Assembly: GCF_003838195.1 (NCBI RefSeq)
Contig: NZ_RCBY01000046.1
Span: 1-41,739 of the forward strand
From: Okeania hirsuta
GTDB taxonomy: Bacteria > Cyanobacteriota > Cyanobacteriia > Cyanobacteriales > Microcoleaceae
Direction of reading: 5' to 3'
Length of the DNA stretch: 41,739 nt
Shown: in pieces, positions 18,097-27,983 of the stretch
Position numbering within the stretch: position 1 is the stretch's first letter
How the letters are laid out: every line of letters starts with the position of its first letter
The notes under the pieces: generated by a model
What the model was told of the DNA's origin: nothing
The model's database searches: none
Seen by the model: the letters and a program-made list of their open reading frames with translations, nothing else
Translations under genes and position numbers: made by a program

Positions 18097-18106
18097 ATAT
18101 ATTTTC

Positions 18107-18136
18107 CCCACTCACATTATTTTTGGTGTGGGTGGG
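18107..18136 (+). terminator. Hairpin after nfu
   Basis: CCCACTCACA (18107-18116) pairs with TGTGGGTGGG (18127-18136) with one G-T pair and a 10-nt loop, 11 nt after the stop codon. There is no strong T run after it, so it is only a probable terminator. Confidence 0.5.
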
Positions 18137-18885
18137 AAATTTCTTGAAGTAGCAGTCAGCACTCAGCTAGCCTCCTGTCGGAGGAACTACGTTATCAGCT
18201 ATCAGCTTTTCCAGGTGTATAATGGGGGATACTCAAGGGTAGCAAAACAGAGAACGGAAAACTTTAAACCGAAAAATATCTGAGTAGTAAATATACAAAT
18301 AATTTTGCCTATCTACTAAGAAAATAATCTGTTAACAATAACTCTAAATCTACTTAAAAAAACATACAGTTGATTATCTAAAAATCTACTTAATTACTCC
18401 TAAACAACTGTATCTTAAGTATCTTGATTTGACAGATAAAAAGCTTCAAAATCTGGCGTTGTCTGATTTTTCTTTCTTCCTTCTTCCTTCTGCTATACAA
18501 ATAAATCTTGATAGTTAGATTGTAACTCAGATAATCACACATAAATAGTCAATATCAGTAGCTAAATAAAGTTCTACAAAGCTGTTTTTCCTAGAATTAA
18601 GTATTAATTATTAGGTCAATTTTTCTCATCTACAAACCTGCAAGCATTGTTTGAGCCATTGCCAATTACTTATTACCCATTACCGAATAATTAAGGTTTA
18701 AAGCCTCTCCTTATAAAGGAGAAAAAAGCGGTCGTTTGCGGAGCATGACCTTAGGATGGGATGGCGAGGTCTCCTCGCTGGCCGACCATCGAGCAAGAGA
18801 AGAAAAAATTTTTCCTACCACGTCAATACTCTTCTTTTCAAGGAGAGATAATGGTTAATTATTAATTGTTTAACGACCTTTATCA
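18137..18885. other. Long spacer with a dispersed GC-rich repeat
   Basis: It is mostly AT-rich. At 18728-18801 a GC-rich block (GCGGTCG..., GGCGAGGTCTCCTCGC, then CGACCATCGAGCAAGAGA) belongs to the same family as blocks at 36657-36806 and inside the response-regulator gene at 19612-19766. No gene is seen. The regulator's promoter should lie in the last 80 nt. Confidence 0.5.
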
Positions 18886-21051
18886 ATGAAAATTCTAGTT
18901 GTAGAAGACGATCAATTTATCGCCGAAACTTTAGCTGATGCCTTAACTGAACAACTTTTTGCAGTTGATATAACTACAGATGGTCAAGCAGGTTGGGAGC
19001 AAGCTCAAGCCTGCGATTATGATTTAATTTTATTAGATGTAATGCTGCCTAAATTAGATGGTATTACTTTATGTCAGAAATTACGTTATTTTAATAAAAA
19101 CATTCCTATTTTACTTTTAACTGCTCGTAATAACAATCAAGATAAAGTAAAAGGTTTAAATGCTGGAGCTGATGATTATGTAGTTAAACCATTTAATTTA
19201 GAAGAGCTTTTAGCAAGAATTAGAGCATTATTGCGGCGGGGAAACGAGTCTGCTTCTCTCATCAAAAAATGGGGTAATTTATGTTTAAATCCTCAAAATT
19301 GTGAAGTTACTTACAATAACAAACAGTTAAATCTTACTCCTAAAGAATATGAAATTCTAAATCTTTTTATGCACAATAACCAAAGAGTTTTTAGTTGTAG
19401 TGCAATTTTAGATAAAGTTTGGAGTTTTGAAGACACACCTACAGAAGATACAGTTAGAGCGCATATTAAAGGTTTAAGACATAAATTAAAAGCAGTGGGC
19501 GCGCCTAGTGATTTAATCGAAACTGTTTATGGTTTAGGTTATCGGTTAAAACAAGTTGAAGAAGGAAGAAGAAGGAAGGAAGAAGAAGGAAGGAAGAAGG
19601 AAGAAGGAAGAAGGGGTACGACCCCGTGTCGGCGACAGACGCAAGCTGTCAGACCCCGCGACGACGACAGTCGCAAGCGGTCGAAACCCAGCGAGGTCTC
19701 CTCGCCATGGGAACGCCGACCAAGAGAGGGAACGCTGACCAAGAGAGGGAACGCTGACCAAGAGAGTAAAAAGTGGATGGGGACTCAAACTCCAACCAAT
19801 TGTAAACACTGTTTATGCGGCAAGGTATTAAATTCAAAAGAAAAAGATAAAGAAAAGTCTCAAAAATATCAGGAATCTCAACAAAAACTACAAGATTCCA
19901 TCAGTAAAATATGGGATAGATTTCAAGGAAGCATTAATGAGCGGATTGGTGTATTAGAACAAGTAGTAGTAGCTGGAAAAAATGAAATATTAGAGATTGA
20001 TTTACAAAAAAAAGCACAACAAGAAGCTCATAAATTAGCAGGTTCTCTAGGTACATTTGGTTTAGTAGATAGCTCAGATTTAGCTAGAGAAATAGAAACT
20101 TTATTGGCAGCAGAAAAAACTCTTAATTCTGACGAAATATTTAATCTATCTAAATTAGTGAAAAGTCTATGCAACAAGATAGAACAGCATAGTAATATCG
20201 ACAAAGAAAAAAGTGATAATCAACAGATAAAATATCTCGATCGTCAATATTCTATTCCTATAGTTCCAGAATGTAAATTATTATTAATACTAGACAAAGA
20301 TAGTTTATTCGCAAAACAATTAGTTGAGGATGCTGTCACAAAAAAAATACAATTTAAGCTGGCTTCAGATGTTTTAATAACCACAGATATAGATGCTTAT
20401 ATTAATCAGGATTTAAACTATAGTTTGCCAGATTTATCATTCTCTCCTAATGTAGTTTTACTTGACCTTGAAGTTGCTGCTAATTCAGAGAAAATATTAG
20501 CCAAAATTTCAAGTCAGATACCATCCTTACCTGTAGTTGTACTTAATACTAAAGGTGAATTGAACGATCGCGTAAAAATTGCTAAACTAGGAGCATCAGC
20601 ATATCTAAAAAAACCATTACCAGCAGCTCAAGTTATAGATATAGTATTAGATATCTGGCGAAAAAATCAGACTTTAGCAACTGTGATGATTGTAGATGAC
20701 GACCTGCAAATTTTGGAGACCATCGAACAGATACTAACGCAATGGGGAATTAAAGTTGTAACCCTGAGTGATGAGCGATATTTCTGGAAAATCTTGGAAA
20801 ATAAAGTGCCAGATTTATTAATTTTAGACATAGAAATGCCATATTTTAATGGAATTGATTTGTGCCAAGTTATTCGTAACGATCCACATTGGAATTGGCT
20901 GCCTGTGATATTTTTGACAGCTCATTACAACCCTATTATTTGTCATCAAGTTTTTACTGCTGGTGCAGATGATTATATCTGTAAACCATTTAAATATTCT
21001 GATTTAATTACTCGTGTTATTAATCGGATTAAACGTAGTATCAGTGTTTGA
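18886..21051 (+). CDS. Multi-domain response regulator REC-wHTH-HPt-REC-REC
   Basis: This 721-residue regulator starts with a receiver domain (D51 in LLDVMLP; K in VVKPFN) and an OmpR/PhoB winged helix (about 130-222, ending TVYGLGYRLK). An inserted low-complexity linker follows (about 224-325), then an HPt domain with H382 (EAHKLAGSLG), a second receiver (LLDLE) and a third (LILDIEMP, KPF). Such proteins relay phosphate from a hybrid or PAS histidine kinase and bind DNA through the winged helix. The kinase gene starts 46 bp downstream. The linker (19558-19830) comes from repeat DNA: E/K/R-rich from GGAAGAA repeats, then a GC-rich block, then GTQTPTNCKH...VLNSKEKDK. The frame stays open throughout. 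Confidence 0.88.
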   Translation: MKILVVEDDQFIAETLADALTEQLFAVDITTDGQAGWEQAQACDYDLILLDVMLPKLDGITLCQKLRYFNKNIPILLLTARNNNQDKVKGLNAGADDYVVKPFNLEELLARIRALLRRGNESASLIKKWGNLCLNPQNCEVTYNNKQLNLTPKEYEILNLFMHNNQRVFSCSAILDKVWSFEDTPTEDTVRAHIKGLRHKLKAVGAPSDLIETVYGLGYRLKQVEEGRRRKEEEGRKKEEGRRGTTPCRRQTQAVRPRDDDSRKRSKPSEVSSPWERRPREGTLTKRGNADQESKKWMGTQTPTNCKHCLCGKVLNSKEKDKEKSQKYQESQQKLQDSISKIWDRFQGSINERIGVLEQVVVAGKNEILEIDLQKKAQQEAHKLAGSLGTFGLVDSSDLAREIETLLAAEKTLNSDEIFNLSKLVKSLCNKIEQHSNIDKEKSDNQQIKYLDRQYSIPIVPECKLLLILDKDSLFAKQLVEDAVTKKIQFKLASDVLITTDIDAYINQDLNYSLPDLSFSPNVVLLDLEVAANSEKILAKISSQIPSLPVVVLNTKGELNDRVKIAKLGASAYLKKPLPAAQVIDIVLDIWRKNQTLATVMIVDDDLQILETIEQILTQWGIKVVTLSDERYFWKILENKVPDLLILDIEMPYFNGIDLCQVIRNDPHWNWLPVIFLTAHYNPIICHQVFTAGADDYICKPFKYSDLITRVINRIKRSISV
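19558..19830 (+). repeat. Repeat DNA inserted in frame in the regulator gene
   Basis: GGAAGAAG repeats (to about 19611) are followed by a GC-rich block sharing GACCCCGCGACGACG, GAGGTCTCCTCGCC and CGACCAAGAGAG with the non-coding blocks at 36657-36806 and 18728-18801. Then comes GGGACTCAAACTCCAACCAA, which is related to the triplicated repeat in the next gene. Base composition differs sharply from the AT-rich gene around it. Confidence 0.75.
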
Positions 21052-21097
21052 TTATGCAACTAATTAACTGTAAAAACAATTAAATAGGATAAAAAAA

Positions 21098-23524
21098 ATG
21101 CAAATTGTAACTAAAAATCCAACCAATTTAATAGAATCTTTAAAAAATGCTAATGCTCAATTAAAAGCAGAAATTAGGGAACGTAAAAGAGCAGAAAAAG
21201 CACTACAAGAGCTAGTAGAAAAATATCAAAAAACATCTTTACAACTCCGAACTTTGATTAACGCTATGCCAGATATTGTCTGCTTTAAAGATGGTACAGG
21301 CCAATGGCTAGAAGCTAATCAATCAATGCTGGAATTATTTGAAATAGAAAAAGTAGATTATCGTGGTAAATCAGATATAGAATTGGGAGAAATTAGTAGT
21401 TTTTATCGAGAGGCTTTTTTATCTTGTCATCATAGTGATAGAGAAGCATGGAAGAAAAGAACTTTGTCTAGGGGTGAAGAAATAATTCCCAAACGAGATG
21501 GCAGCATGAAAATTTATGACGTAATTAAAGTACCGTTATTTTATGAAGATGGAAAACGTAATGGAATAGTTGTTTTGGGGCGTGATATTACAGAGCAAAA
21601 ACAAACAGAAAAAGTGATGATTAGATTGGCTTCTATAGTAGAATCCTCTAATGATGCAGTTATTGGTAATACTTTAGAAGGAATTATTTATAGTTGGAAT
21701 TCAGGAGCAGAAGCAATTTATGGTTACTCTATTTCTGAAGTAAAAGGCCGTTTTATTTCTATGTTAGCTGTGCCAGAAAGGCCAAATGAAATTTCCCAAA
21801 TTTTAGCAAATATTAGGGCAGGAGCTAGTATAGATAATTATGAAACTGTACATATTAGAAAAGATGGTAAACATATAGATGTAGCTTTAACAATATCTCC
21901 AATCAAAGATACTGAAGGTAATATTATAGGAGTCTCAACTATTGCTCGGGATATAAGCGATCGTAAGCAGATAGAAAAATCTTTTGAACAGCTTCGTTAC
22001 CAACATCAATTAATATTAAACTCAGCCGGAGAAGGGATTTGTGGAATAGATATATTGGGAAAAATCTCTTTTGCTAATCCAGCAGCAGCAAGAATGACTG
22101 GTTATACAATTAAAGAGCTGGTAAATAGTGACTGGAGTTTGATAATTTCTGGGGTTGAAGAAGGAAGAGGGAAGAAGGAAGAAGGAATAGGGAAAAAGTT
22201 GATAGGTACTCAAACTCCAAGCAATTGTAAACATTCTGTAGACGGCGGAGTATTAAACCACAAAGAAAAAGATAAAATTAACAACAAAGAAGAAGGAAGA
22301 GGGAAGAAGGAAGAAGGAATAGGGAAAAAGTTGATAGGTACTCAAACTCCAAGCAATTGTAAACATTCTGTAGACGGCGGAGTATTAAACCACAAAGAAA
22401 AAGATAAAATTAACAACAAAGAAGAAGGAAGAGGGAAGAAGGAAGAAGGAATAGGGAAAAAGTTGATAGGTACTCAAACTCCAAGCAATTGTAAACATTC
22501 TGTAGACGGCGGAGTATTAAACCACAAAGAAAAAGATAAAATTAACAACAAAAATGATAAATTTTCAGCACAAAAAAATAACTCAGATAGTCAACTTACA
22601 ACAACTTTAAAAAAAGGTATAGTTTGCCAAGTTACTGATGAATTTTTTCAGCGACGAGACGGTTCACATTTTCCCGTAGAATATGTAAGCACACCTATTT
22701 TAGAACAGGGAAAAATTATTGGTGCAGTTGTAACATTTAAAGATATAACAGAACGTCAAGCAGTCGAACAGATGAAAAACGAATTTATTTCTGTTGTGAG
22801 TCACGAGTTACGCACTCCTCTTGCTTCTATTCACGGTGCTTTAGCTTTATTGAAAAGTGGATTACTTAATCAAGCGCCAGAAAGAGGTAACAGGATGCTA
22901 AATATTGCCATTGCTAACACAGACCGTTTAATACGGTTAATCAACGATATTCTAGATTTAGAACGCCTTCATTCCCAGCAAGTAACAACGCTGAAACAAA
23001 CTTGTAACATTGCTGAATTAATGCTCCAGACAGTAAATGAAATGCAACCTATTGCAGAGGAAGCAGGAGTTAATTTGTCAGTAAGAACAGTCGATACTAA
23101 GTTTTGGGGATGCCCCGACAAATTAATTCAAACCTTAACTAACTTACTTAGTAATGCCATCAAATATTCCCCAAAAGGAACAACAGTCTGGTTGACTGCT
23201 AGCAAACAAGTTATAAATAGAAACCATACTATTAGCTCCGATAACTTCACTTCAACAGTTAAAACAAAATGCTTATATAGTTATCAAGTTTTGATTGCAG
23301 TTAAAGACCAAGGGCGAGGTATTCCTGCCGATCAGATAGAAAGTATTTTTGGTCGCTTTCAACAAGTTGATGCTTCTGACTCTCGCCAGAAGGGAGGCAC
23401 AGGTTTAGGTTTAGCCATTTGTCGCAGTATTGTCCAACAACATCAAGGCAAAATTTGGGCAGAAAGCACTTTAGGAGAAGGTAGCACTTTTTTTGTAGCC
23501 TTACCAATTTTGGATGAGATATAG
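21098..23524 (+). CDS. Triple-PAS sensor histidine kinase
   Basis: This 808-residue protein has no membrane segment. A coiled coil (about 8-48) leads to PAS1 (50-165, ending VLGRDITEQK), PAS2 (175-290, ending TIARDISDRK), PAS3, a HisKA domain with H569 (SHELRTPL) and a HATPase domain with NLLSNAIKYSP, DQGRGIP and GGTGLGLAI. PAS3 is split: its first half ends near 353 and its second half (TDEFFQRRDGSHFPVEY) resumes near 510. Between them are three exact 44-residue repeats from 132-bp DNA units. The insertion falls in a loop, so the fold may survive. It is likely the cytoplasmic partner of the upstream regulator. Confidence 0.9.
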   Translation: MQIVTKNPTNLIESLKNANAQLKAEIRERKRAEKALQELVEKYQKTSLQLRTLINAMPDIVCFKDGTGQWLEANQSMLELFEIEKVDYRGKSDIELGEISSFYREAFLSCHHSDREAWKKRTLSRGEEIIPKRDGSMKIYDVIKVPLFYEDGKRNGIVVLGRDITEQKQTEKVMIRLASIVESSNDAVIGNTLEGIIYSWNSGAEAIYGYSISEVKGRFISMLAVPERPNEISQILANIRAGASIDNYETVHIRKDGKHIDVALTISPIKDTEGNIIGVSTIARDISDRKQIEKSFEQLRYQHQLILNSAGEGICGIDILGKISFANPAAARMTGYTIKELVNSDWSLIISGVEEGRGKKEEGIGKKLIGTQTPSNCKHSVDGGVLNHKEKDKINNKEEGRGKKEEGIGKKLIGTQTPSNCKHSVDGGVLNHKEKDKINNKEEGRGKKEEGIGKKLIGTQTPSNCKHSVDGGVLNHKEKDKINNKNDKFSAQKNNSDSQLTTTLKKGIVCQVTDEFFQRRDGSHFPVEYVSTPILEQGKIIGAVVTFKDITERQAVEQMKNEFISVVSHELRTPLASIHGALALLKSGLLNQAPERGNRMLNIAIANTDRLIRLINDILDLERLHSQQVTTLKQTCNIAELMLQTVNEMQPIAEEAGVNLSVRTVDTKFWGCPDKLIQTLTNLLSNAIKYSPKGTTVWLTASKQVINRNHTISSDNFTSTVKTKCLYSYQVLIAVKDQGRGIPADQIESIFGRFQQVDASDSRQKGGTGLGLAICRSIVQQHQGKIWAESTLGEGSTFFVALPILDEI
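22157..22552 (+). repeat. Three exact 132-bp tandem repeats in PAS3
   Basis: Units start at 22157, 22289 and 22421 and appear identical. Each encodes EEGRGKKEEGIGKKLIGTQ followed by TPSNCKHSVDGGVLNHKEKD and KINNK. The second half resembles the regulator's linker (GTQTPTNCKH, VLNSKEKDK). The first half is GGAAGA-type low-complexity repeat. Confidence 0.9.
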
Positions 23525-23653
23525 AACCAATTTGGGATCTATTTAAGGGGAGATGGGGAGATAGGGAGATGGGGAATATGGGAAGTGTGCAAGGAACAAG
23601 TTGCTGAGGATTTACAGCGTATTTCATATGTTTTGGGCTTGTTTTTGTTTGAA

Positions 23654-25444
23654 TTACCAGGGACTACCAACCATAGTAAACCCTGCCCAATAATAAGGAT
23701 GAGATAAATTATCATTCTCCAGATTTGCTAACGCCGACGGTAACACCACTACCCTATGCACTCCACTTCCCCTTAACTCTCCTTCTGCAATAACCACTTT
23801 CCCTCGTAACATTGCGAACTGTGCTCGTCTCAACGCTTCTGCCTTAATCTTTGTATCATTCAAATGACTATAAAACTCCGTCATCAACCCCAATGTACCC
23901 TCATCACTCACATACCATACACTAGCTAACACTGACTTCACTCCTGCTGCTACCGCTAACCCTGCGAACCCTAATTCAGCATTTCTATCACCCAAGGCAG
24001 TACGACAAGCTGATAATACTAACAGTTCAACAGTAGATTCATTCCAACCAAGTTCTCTCATTTTGTCTAACTTTATTTGTTCAGTTCCCCACAATTGAAT
24101 GTAAGAATTACTAGCTTTTCCTGGGAGAAAATCAGCATGAGTAGCTAAATGAATAATTGGGTAAGAATAACTCTCTGTTTGAATAACTAGATGATCAAGA
24201 GTAAAATCTTCATTGAGGAACATATCACCCTGCCATAACCGTTGCGCAATGTTTTCTAATTCTACAGGTACTGCTGGTAAGGGTTTGTGTTCAACAAATT
24301 CACTTGCTCCCATTGCTAATACTTGAGTATCTTGAAGTGGGCGATAGTTAGCATCCATTAAACTCACACTAGGAATTAAACTGAGACTGTATTTTTCTAT
24401 GAGAAATTGTTCTCCATCATGTAATGCAGCAATAGGTAAAGTTCGTAAACCTTCATCCATACTAAATAGTAAAGTCTCAATATTTGCTGCTTTTAATTCT
24501 GCTAATATAGGTGCGATCAACCAATCATATAATTTTTGTGCTGGTGAGAGATAGCTATCAGTATAACGGTTATTCGGATCTGTAATTTGAAGTCGTAGTT
24601 CTAGTACAACTTCCATAAGTTTTTGGCGGTTAGCTTCGGCAATAGTTTTAATAATTGGTTGACCCGATCTGGTATATAAAATTATTTGTAATTGTTCGGG
24701 ATAGGCATTAATATAAACAACGGCTGATTCTTTTCCTGTTTGGTTAGCCATATCAGTTAAGATATCTCGGACATTTTTTGTCTGGAGTAATGTTTCGTCA
24801 AAATCTTCTCCAAAATAATCTGAATATTCTTGGATTCGATTTTTTTCTAATATTGTTACTACTGGCTCAAAAGTTGTATTCAAGGTAAGATTTGAAGTCA
24901 AATTAGCATTATTAGAGTTTGATAAAGTCTTATCTTTTAAAGAATTTGTATAAATCATTGATAATTCGATATTTTTGGTTGAATGTATTTGTTGAGTAAC
25001 ACCATAAATCTTATGTTCCCACATAATATCTGGAAAATTTTGTCTAGAAATAATACCAGTAAAAAAAGTTATTTCATGTTCTTTATCTGATTGGAAATAT
25101 ATTTCTCTAGACAACTGATTTGTTGAAAACTTTTGATAATTTTGATGATTTTTAATTACCAAATCTTCTTGATGTCCCCTACTTTTTTCCTGATGATTTC
25201 CCAACGATAAAATGCCTCTTTCTAGGTTGGTATCTAAAGATTTATCTGCTGGTGAAAGTTGGGATAAATCTTGATTTTTTTCTGTGAAAAATGATCTACT
25301 TGTTATTGGTAAAGCCCAGATTAATGCTAAAAGATAATTCAGTAGAACGAAGGAAAAAAACAACTTTGGCAAACTGCAATAATTTAGAGTTTTAATTAAT
25401 TTGAACTGACCTTGATAGAGTTTCAATAAATCTGCTTGTGTCAT
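23654..25444 (-). CDS. CHAT-domain protease-like protein
   Basis: The ATG start gives 596 residues; a TTG at 25492 would add 16. A membrane segment near residues 28-48 anchors the N-terminus. After a variable region (to about 300) comes a caspase-like CHAT domain with the catalytic His in IIHLATHADF (H436) and Cys in VLSACRTALGDR (C480), then GFAGLAVAAGVKSVLASVW. CHAT proteases (separase/caspase clan) often act as effectors in bacterial conflict systems. The complete dyad suggests an active enzyme. The TPR repeats usual in cyanobacterial CHAT proteins are not evident. It lies head-to-head with the STAND-like gene at 25879, next to MoxR and vWA genes. Confidence 0.85.
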   Translation of the reverse strand: MTQADLLKLYQGQFKLIKTLNYCSLPKLFFSFVLLNYLLALIWALPITSRSFFTEKNQDLSQLSPADKSLDTNLERGILSLGNHQEKSRGHQEDLVIKNHQNYQKFSTNQLSREIYFQSDKEHEITFFTGIISRQNFPDIMWEHKIYGVTQQIHSTKNIELSMIYTNSLKDKTLSNSNNANLTSNLTLNTTFEPVVTILEKNRIQEYSDYFGEDFDETLLQTKNVRDILTDMANQTGKESAVVYINAYPEQLQIILYTRSGQPIIKTIAEANRQKLMEVVLELRLQITDPNNRYTDSYLSPAQKLYDWLIAPILAELKAANIETLLFSMDEGLRTLPIAALHDGEQFLIEKYSLSLIPSVSLMDANYRPLQDTQVLAMGASEFVEHKPLPAVPVELENIAQRLWQGDMFLNEDFTLDHLVIQTESYSYPIIHLATHADFLPGKASNSYIQLWGTEQIKLDKMRELGWNESTVELLVLSACRTALGDRNAELGFAGLAVAAGVKSVLASVWYVSDEGTLGLMTEFYSHLNDTKIKAEALRRAQFAMLRGKVVIAEGELRGSGVHRVVVLPSALANLENDNLSHPYYWAGFTMVGSPW

Positions 25445-25543
25445 TGGTCTTGATTGAGTAAAATATTTGTACTTGTAGTGGCTGCTCTGCAATAAGTTTT
25501 GAACTACATTACCTTTTTAGAGCCTTTCACAGCCACTGTCACA

Positions 25544-25567
25544 ATCTGATCAGTTTTCTGATCAGAT
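25544..25567. promoter_or_regulatory. Perfect inverted repeat upstream of the CHAT gene
   Basis: ATCTGATCAG-TTTT-CTGATCAGAT is a 10-bp perfect stem about 100 nt upstream of the CHAT ATG, in the divergent region. It could be an operator or a transcript hairpin. No T run follows. Confidence 0.4.
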
Positions 25568-25878
25568 CGGGGCTTGACAAAATCAACTTTATGAAGTAAG
25601 GAAAAAAATGGAGAGAGGGAAGAGGGGGAAGAGGGGGAAGAGGGGGGAGAGGGGGAAGAGAGGGGTTGGGGGAGAGGTCTTAAATTATGAAACCCCAAAA
25701 AAATCTAGAGGTGCTACTAGCTTCACTCAGAGGTACTATTAATATTTGCGTAATATTTGCGTAGCATGACAAACGGAAAGTTCCAACCCAGGAGGCTAAC
25801 TAATAACTAATAGCTGATAACTGATAACTGATAACTGATAACTGAAAAAGCTGATAACTGAAAAAGCTGATAACTGAA
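25568..25878. other. Low-complexity divergent spacer
   Basis: It contains GAGGGGGAA repeats (about 25615-25660) and repeats of TGATAAC (25805-25875) that run to within a few bases of the next start codon. The next gene has no Shine-Dalgarno as a result. No gene is seen. Confidence 0.45.
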
Positions 25879-27066
25879 ATGACAAGACGGCAGAATACGT
25901 TGAAGGCATCTGAGTCGGAATGCCAACAAATAAAACAACGAATTCAAAAACTTAATTGGAGAAGGGGAGAAAATAGTCAAGCACTTGTAGAGGCGAGTAA
26001 AAATTTAATATTTGACACAATTATTACGGGTTATGAAATTACTCTAGAAAAACTAGAAGAATTAATTGATGAAGAAGCAGTTTATATCCCTAAAACTCAG
26101 AAATCTGAATATCGCCAATTTAAGCAGAAAATTAAAAAATCAGCTAATCAAATAATCAGCAGTTTTAAATTAGAAGAGTTAATTGAATCAGATATTATTT
26201 TGGCAAAAAATATTTCTTATCGCACTTGGAGTAATTTCCAAAAAGGAACTCCCATTGATAAATCAGCTTTTGTAGCTTATTGGAAAGCTTTGGGTTTTGA
26301 AACAGAAATTATTCAAGAATTAGGTACTAAAAAAAATTCCTCAGATTTCCATAATCGTTCCACTCTGTTATATCGGATATTACTAAGTGTAAATCATCGA
26401 CCTCAAATCAATATTTTCCAAAATTTAGCCAAACATAAACGGCGAGTAGGCGGATTTTTCATCCAAGGAAATTGTCACTATTGTCGAGCTTGGTTAATGC
26501 GTAGAATTGAAACGGAAATTATTAAATATGGAGCAGCAGAAGTTAAAAAGTTAAGTTTTGACCTAGCTTCTGATTTGACAGAATTTTCTATTCCTACTAT
26601 TTGGATGAAACTAGGTGCAGAGTTACAGTTAACAGGTGCAGATTTTATCCAAAAAAAGCATATTATTTTGGTATTCAAAAATGTAGAGACTTTAGACAAA
26701 AAACGCTTAGAAGAATTATTAGAACAGTTTTGGTTTCCTTTAGTTAAACAAATCCCAGCAGGTAAAAACTTTTTGATTATGTTTTTAGAAGACTGTGGCG
26801 GTCAAAATGATTGGCGAGACAATACGGAAATATTTTCACAAGTTATTAAAATGCCAATTGCAGAATCTATATCTGAAACTGATATTCGAGAAGCTATTAA
26901 TCAAGTAGAGATAATTTTACAGATGCAGTTACCATCAATAAATGATGCCATTAAAGATTTATTGACATATAGTAAAAATGGCAAATCTCGCCTAGTCCTA
27001 GAATATATGTACAAACTTTTTCAATGTCAATTCAGTCGGGAAACAAGATGGCAAACTTACCCCTAG
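25879..27066 (+). CDS. HTH-like plus degenerate STAND-like NTPase protein
   Basis: This 395-residue protein is not recognised with certainty. The N-terminal half has a segment (about 115-140, ISYRTWSNFQKGTPIDKSAF) like the HTH-type domain that opens many cyanobacterial conflict proteins (pattern ATLKRFWxxxPIxxxxF). The second half has a strand-loop FFIQGNCHYCRAW (about 193-205) where a STAND ATPase would have its Walker A, but the GK[ST] is lost. A later hydrophobic strand, HIILVFKNVE, sits at the Walker B position. This pattern fits an inactive STAND (iSTAND-like) domain. Its 3' end overlaps the MoxR gene, so the two products are probably made together and interact. Confidence 0.5.
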   Translation: MTRRQNTLKASESECQQIKQRIQKLNWRRGENSQALVEASKNLIFDTIITGYEITLEKLEELIDEEAVYIPKTQKSEYRQFKQKIKKSANQIISSFKLEELIESDIILAKNISYRTWSNFQKGTPIDKSAFVAYWKALGFETEIIQELGTKKNSSDFHNRSTLLYRILLSVNHRPQINIFQNLAKHKRRVGGFFIQGNCHYCRAWLMRRIETEIIKYGAAEVKKLSFDLASDLTEFSIPTIWMKLGAELQLTGADFIQKKHIILVFKNVETLDKKRLEELLEQFWFPLVKQIPAGKNFLIMFLEDCGGQNDWRDNTEIFSQVIKMPIAESISETDIREAINQVEIILQMQLPSINDAIKDLLTYSKNGKSRLVLEYMYKLFQCQFSRETRWQTYP

Positions 27067-27983
27067 AATATGAAGGAAATATCCAACCGCTGACGGGTGA
27101 ATGGAATAATTTAGTACAACAAAATTTATATCCCTACTATCCGGACGACTTTTTAAAAGAAGCAGTTAATTTATCGATCAGATTAAATCGTCCTTTATTA
27201 TTAGAAGGAGAACCAGGTTGTGGTAAAAGTCGTCTTGCATACTCCATTATTTATGAATTTAGTCAAAAATATCCCAGTCTAAATTGGAAATTTCGTCTCT
27301 GGAATGTTCAGTCAATTAGTAAAGCACAAGATGGTTTTTATACTTATGATTATATCGGACGTTTACAAGCAGCACAGTTAGCAAAGTTAGGGATAAAAAA
27401 TCAGGAAACTGACCCTACTAATCTAATTAAATATCTAGAGTTAGGACCTTTAGGTTATGCCTTTCAAGAAAAAAAATATCGAACTGTAGTCTTAATTGAT
27501 GAAATAGATAAAGCAGATACAGATTTTCCCAATGATTTATTATTAGCACTAGAAGAACAACGATTTGAAATTAAAGATTTACACCCCCGGCGTTGGTTAA
27601 AAGCTAATCCAGATGCTCCACCAATTGTAATTATTACTAGCAACCAAGAAAAAACTTTACCGAATGCTTTTCTCCGCAGATGTTTGTATCATTACATTGA
27701 ATTTCCCGGTCAAGAACAACTAATAAAAATTATTAATGCTAGGTTTCAAAATCCTCCGAGCGAAATTGTGGAAAAAGCAATTGATAGATTTTTAGAATTG
27801 CGAGAAATGATGGAAGATGAACGAGGAGAAACTGGGAAAAAAGTAAGTACCAGTGAATTAATAGATTGGTTTGCTATACTGAATGAGTATCGCCCAGAAG
27901 AAATAATAGAAAAATTAGAAACAGGATTACCCTTTCCCAGTACATTATTAAAAAGTCGTAGCGATCGCGAAGATTTTTTATAA
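27048..27983 (+). CDS. MoxR-type AAA+ ATPase
   Basis: From the ATG at 27048 the protein has 311 residues; a second ATG at 27024 adds eight. Both overlap the previous gene, which ends at 27066. Walker A is GEPGCGKS (about 54-61), Walker B VVLIDEIDKAD (about 147-157), sensor 1 ITSNQE (about 197), and an arginine-finger segment AFLRRC follows. MoxR ATPases work with von Willebrand A proteins as chaperone-like switches; the vWA partner here is the gene at 29583. The pair forms the NTPase core of the conflict locus. It is followed by a short MITE end. Confidence 0.88.
   Translation: MANLPLEYEGNIQPLTGEWNNLVQQNLYPYYPDDFLKEAVNLSIRLNRPLLLEGEPGCGKSRLAYSIIYEFSQKYPSLNWKFRLWNVQSISKAQDGFYTYDYIGRLQAAQLAKLGIKNQETDPTNLIKYLELGPLGYAFQEKKYRTVVLIDEIDKADTDFPNDLLLALEEQRFEIKDLHPRRWLKANPDAPPIVIITSNQEKTLPNAFLRRCLYHYIEFPGQEQLIKIINARFQNPPSEIVEKAIDRFLELREMMEDERGETGKKVSTSELIDWFAILNEYRPEEIIEKLETGLPFPSTLLKSRSDREDFL

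Noticed and set aside
19539-19837. Several overlapping frames on both strands in the regulator linker
   Set aside because: Low-complexity GGAAGA and GC-rich repeat DNA leaves all frames open; the regulator frame explains it.
22157-22552. Possible CRISPR or minisatellite outside genes
   Set aside because: Units are 132 bp, contiguous and exactly in frame within the kinase gene, with no spacers.
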